From positions 519,001 to 583,000 of the forward strand of contig NZ_JADJNN010000002.1 in NCBI RefSeq assembly GCF_016714285.1: a stretch of 64,000 nucleotides of DNA, written 5' to 3'. The notes under the pieces were generated by a model. It ran no database searches, had not been told where the DNA came from, and saw nothing but the letters and a program-made list of their open reading frames with translations. Within the stretch, counting starts at the first letter, position 1, and each line of letters opens with the position of its first letter. Positions 37,801-47,900 of the stretch are shown here, piece after piece. The position numbers were made by a program, and so were the translations under genes. This DNA is from Nannocystis sp. Lineage in GTDB: Bacteria > Myxococcota_A > Polyangia > Nannocystales > Nannocystaceae.

Positions 37801-39073
37801 GGCGGCGGAGCCTGTCGAGTCTGCGGGCGAGGCAGCGGCAGCAGTGGTGGCGGGGCCTGTCGAGTCTGCGGGCGAGGCAGCGGCAGCAGTGGTGGCGGAG
37901 CCTGTCGAGTCTGCGGGCGAGGCACCCGCGGCGGACGCAGCGGACGTGGAGCCCGTCAAACCCGCGAGCGAGGCAGCACCCGCGGCGGAAGCACCAGCGA
38001 CGGAAGCACCACTCGCGGCGACGGAAGCACCCACGACGGAAGCACCCGCGACGGAAGCAGCACCCACGACGGAAGCACCCACGACGGAAGCACCCGCGAC
38101 GGAAGCCGTGGCGCCGGAGCCCGTCGAGCTCGCAAGCGAAGCACCGCCCGCGCTGGAAGCAGCACCCGAGGAGACCGAGTCCACGAGCGAGTCCCTGCCC
38201 GAACCGGCGGCGGCCGAGCCAGTCGCGGAGCAGCTCGAGCCCGCGGCCCAGCCCGAGACCACGACCCCAGCACCCGACGCAGCGGAGCCAACCGTCGAGG
38301 CCGAGCCAAACGTCGACACGACACCCGAGACCGCCGCGAAGGCTGGGCCCGAGTCCGCGACCGAGTGGCCCGCGATCGACGACGAGCTCGACGAGCTGCG
38401 CTTCTTCATCTCCGGTCGATTCGAGGACGACGCCCAGTTCGCCTACCTCGATCTGCAGCGCCGTTTTCCGGGTCACCCTTCGCTCGCCGAGTTCGCCGAT
38501 CGCTTCTCCACCGGCGCCAAGCTCGAGTCGGCCGCTGCCCCGGTCACGCTCGATGACCCGCGGCCGCCCTCCGCGCCGACGCGCGGCGCAGCACCGGCCC
38601 AGGTGCTGCACCTCGAGGAGGAGGACGAGGACGACTTCCTCTCGTCGATCTTCGACGAGCCGACGGCGCCTGCGCCAGGCAAGTCCAGCGCGCCGCGTCG
38701 CGCCGTGGCCACCCTCGACGAGGGCGCCGACGCCCAGACCTTCTTCGACCTCGGCACCGCGTATCGCGAGATGGGCCTCGAGGACGACGCCCTCGCCCAG
38801 TTTGAACTGGCCGCCAAGGATCCCCGCTGGACCGCCCGCGCACGCATCATGATGGCCACCCTCCGCGTGCAACGCGGGCAACCTCAGCTGGCGATCGACG
38901 ACCTCGACATCGCCATGGCCGCCTCCGTCGACCCGGATGAGCGCAGCGAGGCCGGCTACGAGCTCGGCGTGCTGTTTCAGAGCCTCGGCGACAGCGCCCG
39001 CGCCATCGCGGCGCTGGAGGCCGTCACGCCTGGCTACCGCGATCGCGACGAGCGCCTGCAGTCGCTCCGCTGA
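34871..39073 (+). CDS. Very large TPR protein with a long repetitive central region
   Basis: 1400 residues from GTG at 34871, 46 bp after accC. Residues ~10-290 are TPR units (AKEYVSVIEADPSDTRTWLLLAEAL, AIAVYRKVLGIDANRLD, ALVKLNALLRAAPADAEGLELL). After an acidic linker, ~370-470 are more TPRs. The stretch ~480-1170 is low complexity: several EGSGARKLPT copies, Pro/Arg segments, seven ATPVPEDSK units (37349-37537), then ESAGEAAAAVV and EAPTTEAPATEA repeats. The last ~230 residues return to TPRs (FFDLGTAYREMGLEDDALAQFELAAKD). No signal peptide seen. Probably a scaffold; the role is unknown. Confidence 0.85.
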   Translation: MAFNRDKAMTAAAKFAAKGQHDRAAKEYVSVIEADPSDTRTWLLLAEALVNAGDKPGAIERYLHVAAGYASTNDAQKAIAVYRKVLGIDANRLDIQTRIAGLYKDLGRVGDAVAAYEFVAQAYFQAGQIAEGLEGFRMVAELEPAAVGKRLRLAELYSREGMVAQAVEHFRLAAERLLADRRTDDYIRVAERLIYHKEDDLPVLRSLAQIYLRQNENRRALVKLNALLRAAPADAEGLELLGETFVAIGKVDKAISVVMELAREQRKGGRKNKETAARVLRKALQWNPENADDIRKLASEIEAEVALLPPDAEPKDKGELDLDVDVVEDEAAASSGDIDLDVDVEDVEVKVEEVPSRPFAPVGANVAPSVVEAGDESVGDVDKVLLEARVYVKYKMFEHALGHLDAVFLRDSSHLGALELQAQILVELDRRPEAADILVRLAQLVSARDPRQARANLEQAQKLVPDHTKAEMVLAALDSGGIGETAPLLIGLQAELQGDPTAPPRAFDPAESSSHGAASTVGPEPSGTVPVAVVAKDSSEDAKPVEAPGAPSVTSEGPAVQSLARDEVPAATPPAEGSGARTLPTISEDSGAGKLAALVNEPRTEGSGARKLPTEEGSGARKPVVAVNEPITEGSGARKLPTVSEGSGARKLPTEEGSGARKLAALVNEPITEGSVARKLPTERTPLPIKTFGEKTPLPVFKPPPSETVIKAASETDSSGTLTGTPEPAAPVTDTPPRGRPIVKPVRKPPGGAFKPPAQPSAEVEELDSGVIEELDVDEADVVETPAAPPPRKGPPSRPAPPAKRPPPKPPGRSDPKAASPSGAGKATPVPEDSKATPVPEDSKATPVPEDSKATPVPEDSKATPVPEDSKATPVPEDSKATLVPEDSKAQALPIAGSEAVVEAQPAEVVAESRGADSRAVGESVETRPEPVAAAEKAEPASAQSETVEPVSEPQPAAEVMAAPVEPTSETPAAAAVAAEPVESAGEAAAAVVAGPVESAGEAAAAVVAEPVESAGEAPAADAADVEPVKPASEAAPAAEAPATEAPLAATEAPTTEAPATEAAPTTEAPTTEAPATEAVAPEPVELASEAPPALEAAPEETESTSESLPEPAAAEPVAEQLEPAAQPETTTPAPDAAEPTVEAEPNVDTTPETAAKAGPESATEWPAIDDELDELRFFISGRFEDDAQFAYLDLQRRFPGHPSLAEFADRFSTGAKLESAAAPVTLDDPRPPSAPTRGAAPAQVLHLEEEDEDDFLSSIFDEPTAPAPGKSSAPRRAVATLDEGADAQTFFDLGTAYREMGLEDDALAQFELAAKDPRWTARARIMMATLRVQRGQPQLAIDDLDIAMAASVDPDERSEAGYELGVLFQSLGDSARAIAALEAVTPGYRDRDERLQSLR
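37349..37537. repeat. Seven 27-bp tandem units, each with a CTGTCC-CGGA-GGACAG palindrome
   Basis: Units start at 37349, 37376, 37403, 37430, 37457, 37484 and 37511. Each is nine codons (ATPVPEDSK), and the palindrome lies in the centre of each. The first six are identical; the last differs by one base (CTT for CCT, so ATLVPEDSK, and the palindrome loses one pair). Near-identity implies recent or homogenised amplification. Confidence 0.92.
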
Positions 39074-39132
39074 GCTGGTCGATCTGTCGATAAGGACAGG
39101 TCACGCTGGGCTGCGTCGCGCCGCGCAGGCCC

Positions 39133-41073
39133 TCACGGTGGTGCCAGCTCGCGCAGCGTGGCCAGCCGAAGGGCGAGCTCCTCGGGCGCGAACTGGGCCG
39201 CCGGACCGACCGCGCCGAGCAGCGTCGCCGCCTCCTGGGGCCGCCCGTGGAGCAGCAGCCAGCGACACACGCCGAGGACTTGCGGCCGCAGCACCGGCGC
39301 CGCCGCAAGCACCCGCAGCGTGGCGCTCGCCGCCTCCTCCTCGCCCGCGCGCAGCTGCCAGCGGACCAGCGCAGCGAGGGCCTCGGCGACCCCGCGATCC
39401 GCCGCCTCGGCGAGCCGTGCGGCGCCGTCAGCCCCACCACCCAGCGCGAGTAGCAGGTCGCCCGCCTCGGCCATCGCGCTCGCAGGGGCCAACGCCTGCG
39501 ACCACGCCCCCGGCCCGAGCTCACTGCCCTCCGTCGCCGGCAGTCGGCTGAGCTCGGCTAGCTGTAGCTGTCGCGTCAGCACGGCGAAGTCCTCGTCGGC
39601 GAAGGGCAGCGCCAGCATGGCCTCCTCGTGCCGACCCAGCGCCCGGCGATGCCGCGCTCGCTCCACGTGCAGCCGCTCCCAGCGCGCCGCCTCGTCCGGC
39701 CGCAACCGCCATCCCGGGGTCGGGCTGAAGCGCCGCAAGTCCGTGAATAGGGGCTCCAACGCGCTGCTCCCGGTGAACCAAAACAGCGGCCCGCTGTCGA
39801 GCGGCGAACCTGCCCGGAGGCGCCCGGCGAGACTAAAGCTGTCCGAAAGGACACGTCGACCCTCACGCGACCAACCGATGCGGCGCTCGGCGAGCCATGC
39901 CGGGTCGCGGCTCGTGGCGTCGATCACCTCGACATCCGGCCGCAGCCCCTCGTCGCGCTGCGCCGCCGCGAAGGCCAGCACGAGCCAGGGATCGTGCGCG
40001 AGCAGGACGTCGCCAGGCGCCACGAGCCCGCGCTGGTGCAGCGCCAACAGCGACGCCTCAGGTCGCCGCGACGCCGGCCCGGCTGCAAACACGACCCTCG
40101 TCGCCGTCACAGCGAGCAGCACCAGCGTCGTCGCCCAGGCTGCCCACCGCCCACCCGCGCTGCCGGCGAGCCAGATCCACCCGCAGGCGGCGACGCTGAC
40201 CAGCACCAGCAGCGCCGGGGCCGGCGCCAGCAAGCCCGAGCGATCGGCCAGCACCAGCCCGAGCCCGGCGACCCCGAGCAAGAGCCCGCCTGCGCGCCAG
40301 CGCAGCGGCAACACCAGCAGCACCAGCAGCGCCAGCGCCGGGTACAGCGACGTGGCCCCGACCACCCGCCGCAGCTCCGCCAGCTCCGGCGCGAGCCGCA
40401 GCTGCATCCACCACGCGGCACGCCAAGAGCTGTCTGTTGGGTCATGTCGCAAGATACCTGTCCCAAAAGCCAGTAACGGTGCGAGCCCGAGGCCCAGCGC
40501 CGCCGCGGCGCGCCGCCAGACCGCCGTCCGCGTCGTCCAGATACCCCAGGTGCAGTAGACGAGCAGTCCAGCGAGCAGCCCGACCCCCGCCCGCGGCCAC
40601 AGCAGGGCGCCGATCAGCGCCGCCATACTCCCCGCGATCAGCCGCCTCGCGGAGCCACTCCCGTGCACCCGCGCACCTATGACCAGTCCGAGCGCCAGGG
40701 TTGCGAACAGCGCGAAGCCGAGGATCGCCGGGACCTCGCTCGTCGCTGCCTCGCACAACCAAGCCAGCAGCCCCGCCGCAGTCACCGGCACGGCCGCGAA
40801 CGCGGCCGGTCGCCGACCTGTCCCGCGGTACAGGTGAAACGCGAGCCAGCCAGCGGCAGCGGCCACGGCGAGCGCGAGTAGCAGCGCCGCGAACCCGGCC
40901 CGGGCCCCGCGCTCGCCCACCGGCAGCCACAGCGTCGCCGCGTCCCACAGCCCCCGAGCAACCCCGGCGTCGGCAGCAGCAGCGGCGGCTCTGCGCTCGT
41001 CGTCCACGCCCCCGGAAGCGGCGAGGCGGCCGACAGCGTCGCGGCGACCACCAGCCCGCCCGCGATCGGCCAC
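39133..41073 (-). CDS. Multi-pass membrane protein, DUF2723-like, probably frameshifted at its 5' end
   Basis: About ten hydrophobic helices in the first ~340 residues (FAALLLALAVAAAAGWLAFHL, VPAILGFALFATLALGLVIG and so on), then a periplasmic part (APGDVLLAHDPWLVLAFAAAQ, GLRPDVEVIDATSRDPAW, SGPLFWFTGSSALEPLF) typical of DUF2723 (protein O-mannosyltransferase-like, GT-C) proteins, and a TPR-like end. The GTG at 41073 gives a polar Arg-rich N-terminus. In another frame, coding from ~41189 reads a plausible first helix (WPIAGGLVVAATLSAASPLPG), so the true gene may start there with a one-base shift near 40960-41020. A palindrome copy lies at 39840-39853. Confidence 0.6.
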   Translation of the reverse strand: MADRGRAGGRRDAVGRLAASGGVDDERRAAAAAADAGVARGLWDAATLWLPVGERGARAGFAALLLALAVAAAAGWLAFHLYRGTGRRPAAFAAVPVTAAGLLAWLCEAATSEVPAILGFALFATLALGLVIGARVHGSGSARRLIAGSMAALIGALLWPRAGVGLLAGLLVYCTWGIWTTRTAVWRRAAAALGLGLAPLLAFGTGILRHDPTDSSWRAAWWMQLRLAPELAELRRVVGATSLYPALALLVLLVLPLRWRAGGLLLGVAGLGLVLADRSGLLAPAPALLVLVSVAACGWIWLAGSAGGRWAAWATTLVLLAVTATRVVFAAGPASRRPEASLLALHQRGLVAPGDVLLAHDPWLVLAFAAAQRDEGLRPDVEVIDATSRDPAWLAERRIGWSREGRRVLSDSFSLAGRLRAGSPLDSGPLFWFTGSSALEPLFTDLRRFSPTPGWRLRPDEAARWERLHVERARHRRALGRHEEAMLALPFADEDFAVLTRQLQLAELSRLPATEGSELGPGAWSQALAPASAMAEAGDLLLALGGGADGAARLAEAADRGVAEALAALVRWQLRAGEEEAASATLRVLAAAPVLRPQVLGVCRWLLLHGRPQEAATLLGAVGPAAQFAPEELALRLATLRELAPP

Positions 41074-41121
41074 GCCGCTCCATCCGAGTGCGGCTTGTCA
41101 CGGCCTCCAGCGTGCCCAACT

Positions 41122-41175
41122 GAGCCGACCGAGCCAGCCGAGCCAACCGAGCCAACCGAGCCAACCGAGCCAACA
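41122..41175. repeat. Six 9-bp tandem repeats upstream of tig
   Basis: Unit gagccaacc, six copies with single-base variants, between the divergent membrane-protein and tig genes. On the - strand it can be read as GSV repeats at the possible true N-terminus of the membrane protein. Prone to slippage, which could change the frame or the distance of the promoters. Confidence 0.75.
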
Positions 41176-41286
41176 GAGACGTCGACCATCGCCGACGAGC
41201 AGCCTAACAGGCCCCCCGAGCGTGTGGCGTGCGCCGGGGCTTGTGCGGCCTGCGGGCGTCTGTTACGAAGCCAGCCCGGTCTTGCC

Positions 41287-42645
41287 ATGGAAACTCAGCT
41301 CGAGAAGATCAATGCCGTCGAGTGTCGCGTGCGCGTGCAGATCCCCTGGGAGGAGATCTCACCGCGCTTCGACAAGAAGCTCCGCGAGCTGCAGGGGCAG
41401 GCGCGACTGCCCGGCTTTCGTCCCGGCAAGGTCCCGCCGCAGATGGTCGAGCGCCTGTTCGGCAAGAACGTCCGCGATGAGCTCGCCCGCGACATCGTCC
41501 AGGAGACCTTCCAGTCCGCGGTGACCCAGCACAACCGCGTGCCGCTCACCCAGCCCGTCCTCGAGGAGGGCACGCTGACCAAGGGCCAGGCCTTCGTGTA
41601 CCTCGCACGCTTCGAGGTGCCGCCGGAGATCCAGCCGAAGGACTACACCGGCGTGCCCGTCCGTCGCCGCCCCGCTGTGGTCGACGCGACCAAGGTCGAC
41701 GCCCTGATCAAGGCCAAGCAGGACGAGGCCACCGAGCTGCGCCCGCTCGCCGAGGGCAGCGAGCGTCCGACCCACGCCGGCGACACCTGGACCCTCGACA
41801 TCGAGGGCACGCTCGGCGACGTCAACGTCTCGCGCAAGGACGTTCGCCTCGAGATCGGCGACGCCACCGAGTACCTCCCCGGCCTCAGCAAGGCCCTCGA
41901 AGGCACGCCGCTCTCGGCCGTCGGCAGCACCCGAACGATCACCTTCCTGCCCACGCAAGAGCGCATCCGAGCCGACCTCCGCGGCAAAGAAGCCACCCTC
42001 ACGATCGGTTTCCGCGACGTCCGCGAGAAGCACGTCCCCAACCTCGACGATGACTTCGCCCGCGAGACCGGCGAGGCCGACAGCTTCGAGGCGCTGCGCG
42101 CCAAGTACAGCGACCAGGTGCGTGAGGAGGATCAGAACGAGGCCGAACGCGACGCCCGCAAGCGCCTCGTCGAGACGCTGCTCGAGCGCAATGGGTTTGA
42201 GGTCGCCCCCTCGCTGGTCGCCCGCGAGGTCGCGGCCCAGGTCGACCTGTTCAAGCGCCAGCTCCAGCAGCAGAACATCAAGCTCAACCAGACTGGGATG
42301 AGCGAGCAGCAGGTCGCGCAGCAGATGCGGCCGCAGGCGCTGTTCAACGTCAAGGCCTTCCTCCTGCTCGACGCGATCGGCAAGGTCGAGAACCTGGTCG
42401 TCGACGAGGCCGAGGTCGACAAGGAGCTGCAGAACCTCGCCGAGGAGCGCAGCCAGAACGTCGACCGCCTGAGGGCGACGATGGAGAAGAACAACCAGCT
42501 GCTGCTCCTCCGCGCGCAGATCCGTGAGGAGAAGATCCTCGACTTCCTCATGAGCAAGGCCGAGGTCACCGAGGCGCCCGACCCGACGCCCGAGCCTGAG
42601 ACGCCTGAGACGGCTGAGACGGTCACGCCGGACGCAGCGACCTGA
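41287..42645 (+). CDS. tig: Trigger factor chaperone
   Basis: Ribosome-bound peptidyl-prolyl isomerase and chaperone. 452 residues from ATG at 41287. The ribosome-binding tail has LPGFRPGKVPPQMVERLFG (family GFRxGKxP). The PPIase domain (~155-245) and C-terminal helical arms (NGFEVAPSLVAREVAAQVDLF, MRPQALFNVKAFLLLDAIGK) follow. The end is a Pro/Glu/Thr tail. First gene of the classical tig-clpP-clpX group. Confidence 0.95.
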   Translation: METQLEKINAVECRVRVQIPWEEISPRFDKKLRELQGQARLPGFRPGKVPPQMVERLFGKNVRDELARDIVQETFQSAVTQHNRVPLTQPVLEEGTLTKGQAFVYLARFEVPPEIQPKDYTGVPVRRRPAVVDATKVDALIKAKQDEATELRPLAEGSERPTHAGDTWTLDIEGTLGDVNVSRKDVRLEIGDATEYLPGLSKALEGTPLSAVGSTRTITFLPTQERIRADLRGKEATLTIGFRDVREKHVPNLDDDFARETGEADSFEALRAKYSDQVREEDQNEAERDARKRLVETLLERNGFEVAPSLVAREVAAQVDLFKRQLQQQNIKLNQTGMSEQQVAQQMRPQALFNVKAFLLLDAIGKVENLVVDEAEVDKELQNLAEERSQNVDRLRATMEKNNQLLLLRAQIREEKILDFLMSKAEVTEAPDPTPEPETPETAETVTPDAAT

Positions 42646-42971
42646 GCCTGCCGACGCAGCGCCACGATCGCGGCGCGGGGTGCCGCCGTGCGGCGCACGC
42701 GTCGTACCTTCGCCAGAAGCTGGCGTGGTGCGCCACACAAATTTTTGCTGTGTTCGTCGGGCCCAGCGCCGCGCGTAGCGGTCGCGCCGTTGTGACCTCG
42801 CGTCACATCAGGGACCGTTCGGCAGATCGTGACGCCGACGTGCTATCACCACCGGGTGGCAGTCGCGAGCGGACGCGCGTCCGCAGCCCTCGCGAGTAGC
42901 CCTCGCGCCCGGCTAGCCACCCCTTGCATCGTCGGGCACGCCCAGTCACCATAGCCAACGGACGAACACCT
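42646..42971. other. 326-bp regulatory gap between tig and clpP
   Basis: No coding frame seen. It contains several inverted repeats, a short AT run (caaatttttgctg near 42740), the TGTGAC/GTCACA palindrome at 42791-42807, and a TATCAC hexamer (42843-42848) that could be a -10 element. Probably the clpPX promoter region. Confidence 0.5.
42791..42807. promoter_or_regulatory. TGTGAC-N5-GTCACA palindrome upstream of clpP
   Basis: Perfect 6-bp arms with a 5-nt centre, about 165 bp before the clpP start. The arms resemble CRP/FNR-family half-sites (TGTGA/TCACA), but the spacing differs by one from the CRP consensus. A candidate operator; the regulator is unknown. Confidence 0.4.
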
Positions 42972-43588
42972 GTGAGCCTCACCGCCAACATCCCCTTCGT
43001 CATCGAGCAGACGCACCGCGGCGAGCGCTCGTGGGACATCTACAGCCGGCTCCTGAAGGACCGCATCATCTTCCTCGGCACCCCGGTCAACGACCAGGTC
43101 GCCAACGTGATCATCGCCCAGCTGCTCTTCCTCGAGTCGGAGGACCCGGAGAAGGACATCACGATGTACATCAACTCGCCCGGCGGCGTGGTCACTGCGG
43201 GCCTCGGCATCTACGACACGATGCAGTACGTGCGCCCGCAGGTGGCCACCTACTGCCTCGGCCAGGCGGCGTCGATGGGCTCCCTGCTGCTCGCTGGCGG
43301 CGCCCCGGGCAAGCGCTTCGCCCTCCCCAACGCGCGCATCATGATCCACCAGCCCTCGGGCGGCGCCCAGGGCCAGGCCACGGACATCGAGATCCAGGCG
43401 CAGGAGATCCAGCGGCTCAAGAAGATCCTCAACACGATCCTCGCGCAGCACTGCAACAAGACGGTCGACGACATCCTCAAGGACACCGAGCGCGACAACT
43501 TCATGGACGCGCATATGGCCAAGTCCTACGGCCTCATCGACGAAGTCCTGGTCCGTCAGAAAGACGGCGCCCCACGCACGGTGACCTC

Positions 43589-43592
<4 letters not shown>
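42972..43592 (+). CDS. clpP: ATP-dependent Clp protease proteolytic subunit
   Basis: 206 residues from GTG at 42972. Starts with IPFVIEQTHRGERSWDIYSRLL. Catalytic Ser101 in GQAASMGS, His126 in ARIMIHQPSGG, and Asp in DTERDNFM. Intact, normal length. Overlaps clpX by 4 bp (ATGA), so the pair is co-translated and forms the ClpXP protease. Confidence 0.97.
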
Positions 43593-44848
<1,256 letters not shown>

Positions 44849-44888
44849 GCGCTGTCGCTGCCTGAGTGGCGGCGCGAGTGACGAAGCA

Positions 44889-44917
44889 AGAGGGTCGGCT
44901 CGCACCGGCCCTCTTTT
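44889..44917 (+). terminator. Rho-independent terminator after clpX
   Basis: AGAGGGTCGG (44889-44898), a 6-nt loop, CCGGCCCTCT (44905-44914) with one T-G wobble, then TTTT. It stands between the convergent clpX and S41 protease genes. Confidence 0.8.
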
Positions 44918-44927
44918 CGTTGGTGGT

Positions 44928-47900
44928 TCACTTGCTCAGCGTGTCGACGGCGAGCTTGCCGTTGCTGCTGAACTTGCCCTCGTTCGCGCGGGCCTCCTTG
45001 AGGCCGCTGGTACGGAGCACCCACATCTGCTTGGTGGCGATCACGTCGTCCGTCTCGCGCGCACGGATCTCGATGATGTTGTTGCCGGGCGTCAGCGCGA
45101 CGTCGGCGGCGAACTCGAGGCGGCCCGTCTTGGGGTCCGCGGCGGCCTGGTAGAACACCTTCTCCTGGCTCCCGAACAGGTTGCGGGCCGGGTTGTAGAC
45201 GCTGATGTACACGTCGCGCACGGCCTCGTCGTCGGTCGCCACGCCGCTGATGTGCACGCGGTCGCTGTCGGTCTGGGTCACCGCGCCGACCAGCGAGATC
45301 TTCGGCGGCGAGACGGCCAGCACCTCGGAGAGCTTCGCCTTGCCGGCGCCGCCAGGCTTGACGTCGCTCGCCTTGGCGAACGCGAAGCGCTTGCTGTCGA
45401 GCTCGACGCGGTACCAGCCGTCGGCCACGCCAAGCACCTTGAGCGCGCTGCCAGCCTCGGCGCGGGCGACCTTCTGCTGCTGCTCCGCCAGCGGGCTGGC
45501 GTAGAGGTCGATGGAGCCGCCAGCGAGCACATTGCCGGAGCCGGCCGCGAAGGTGACGGTGCTCGCGGCCAGCGGGAAGCTCAGCTTCTCGGCCAGGCTG
45601 GCGCCGATCTTCGCGTCGGCCACGGCGAGCTGCAGCTTGATCAGGCCGTCCTCCGTCGGCTTCTTCACCTCGAGGTCGAACTCCACCACCCGAGAGTCGC
45701 CCGGCGCGACGGTCTTGAGGTTCTCGCGGCCGCTGTGCAGGAACACGGCGTCGCCGACGAGGTTGCGCAGCGTCACCCAGGTGTCCATCGCCTGGCCCTC
45801 GCCCGTGTTCTTGAAGCTCACGCGCATGCGCACGCGCTCACCCACCTGCAGCGCGCCGTCGGCGTTGCCGCGGATGTTGGCGCCGAGCTTGGGGTCGTCG
45901 AGCAGCTGGTAGCCGTAGGCGAACTGCGGCCGCGGCAGGCCCTCGCTGCTGATGTCGATCGTCGTCTGCGAGCCCGCCATTGCCGTGGCTCCGTGCTGTT
46001 CAAATAGCTGCCACTCGATGCGGTCGGTGCGCGAGAGCTCGTGCTCCGAGACCGAGAGCTTCAGGGTCGCGCTGCGGGTCTGGCCGGGGTCGAGGCGTCC
46101 GAACAGCAGCTCGCGCTCGTCGAAGTAGCTGTAGTCGGAGTCGGAGTAGGCGCGGACCTGAAACGCGGGCGCTGAGCCCTCGTTGGTGACGGTGACGGTG
46201 ACGGTGCCCGACTCGCCGGCGCCGATCGTGTTGCCGGGCTTGTCGATGCGGAGCGCCATGCGCAGGCTCGGCGCGCCGGCGCCAGCGACTGGCGCGGGCC
46301 CGGGGTTCCAGTCGATGCCCTTCTTCTGCAAGCTGGCGATGATGCGGGCCTGTTCGAGCGCGGTCTGCTGGGCGACGAAGTCATTGATCTTGCCGAGGAT
46401 GCCCTCGCGCTCGGGGGTCGGGGCCCAGACGACGAGGTCGCGGGCCATGCGGATCTCCGGGTCCTCCAGCAGCGCCTCGGGGGTCGGCCTGCCGGTCTTG
46501 TCGGTCTTGGTCTTGTCCTTCTCTTTCTTGACCTTCTTGTCCTTGGCGTCGCCCTCGTCCTCCTCGTAGGTGTTGCCGAGAAAGTAGAGCGGGCCGGCGG
46601 CGATCTGGTGCGAGGGGTCGGCCTTGGTCGAGGTCAGGTGCGAGGCCAGCGACTCCTCGCGGACGAGGTCGAAGCGCTTGCGGCCGTGATAGGCGGTGTA
46701 GTCCTTGGTGATGAGGACGGGGATCGTCTCGAGGTCGGGGCTGACGCCGACGGACTGGATCGAGACGTCGCCGGGGGTCAGGTACTGGGCGATCGTCAGC
46801 TTGAGCGCGAGCTCCTTGTCGCCGACCTTGCGGTCGTGCAGCACCTGCACCGAGCCCTTGCCGAAGGTGCGCCGGCCGATGAGCACCGCGCGGCCGAGGT
46901 TGCGCAGGGCGCCGGCGACGATCTCGGTGGCGCTGGCCGAGCCCTGGTCGATCAGCACGACGACGGGCAGGTTGGGGAAGTCGTAGCGGTCGTCGGCCGC
47001 GAGCTCCTCGCGCGGCGAGGAGCTGCCGACGGTGGAGACGATCGTGCCGGTCTTGAGGAAGGCGTCGGCGACCTCGACGGCGGCGGTGAGCAGGCCGCCC
47101 GGGTTGTCGCGCATGTCGAGCACCACGCCGCGCACGCCGGCCTTCTCGAACTCGGCGAGCTTCGCCCGCAGCTCCTTGCCGGTGGTCTGGGCGAAGTTGC
47201 GGTTGATCTGGATGAGGCCGACCTTGACCGGGTTGCCCTTGGCGTCGGTGCCCGGCAAGACGTCGCCCTGCACGCTGTCGAGGGTGATCACGTCGCGGGT
47301 GATCGGGAATTTCTTGACCTTGTCGCTGCCGTCGCGTCGCACGTAGAGCGTGACCACCGTGCCCGGGTCGCCGCGCATGCGGTCGACCGCCTCGGTCATG
47401 CCCATCGTGACGGTCGACTCTTCATCGATCTGAACGATGCGGTCCATGGCCTCGATGCCGGCCTTGGCGGCCGGGTTGCCGTCGATCACGCGAATGACGG
47501 TGATCTGCGTGTCGCGCATGCCGACCTCGATGCCAAGGCCGCCGAAGCTGCCCTTGGTGTTGGTCTTCATGGTCTCGAAGTCGTCGGGTCGCAGCAGGTT
47601 TGTGTGCGGGTCGAGGGTGCCGAGCACGCCCTCGACGATCGCGTACTCGGCGTTGCGTTGCTCGTCCTCGCTGAGCACGGTGTGCCGGTTGACGAAGCGG
47701 AACACCTCGCGCACGTGCGTGCCCACGGCCCACAGCGCCTCGACATCACCGATCTGGAACTCTTGCTCGGTGGTGCCGACGCGCACCCGCACGCGCGCGG
47801 CCGGCTGACCTGCGGGGCCGACCGGCTCGACCAGTACCTGCGGGATCGCCTTCTCCAGGCCCTCGAGGGCGGCGATCGCCATCTTGTGCGGGTCGATGCG

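Noticed and set aside
35504..38881. A 1125-codon - strand frame opposite the large TPR gene
   Set aside because: Low-complexity mirror of repetitive coding DNA with no domain; the + frame has clear TPR units.
42646..42971. Possible structured RNA between tig and clpP
   Set aside because: Several short inverted repeats are present but no known RNA family signature could be recognised; reported only as a regulatory gap.
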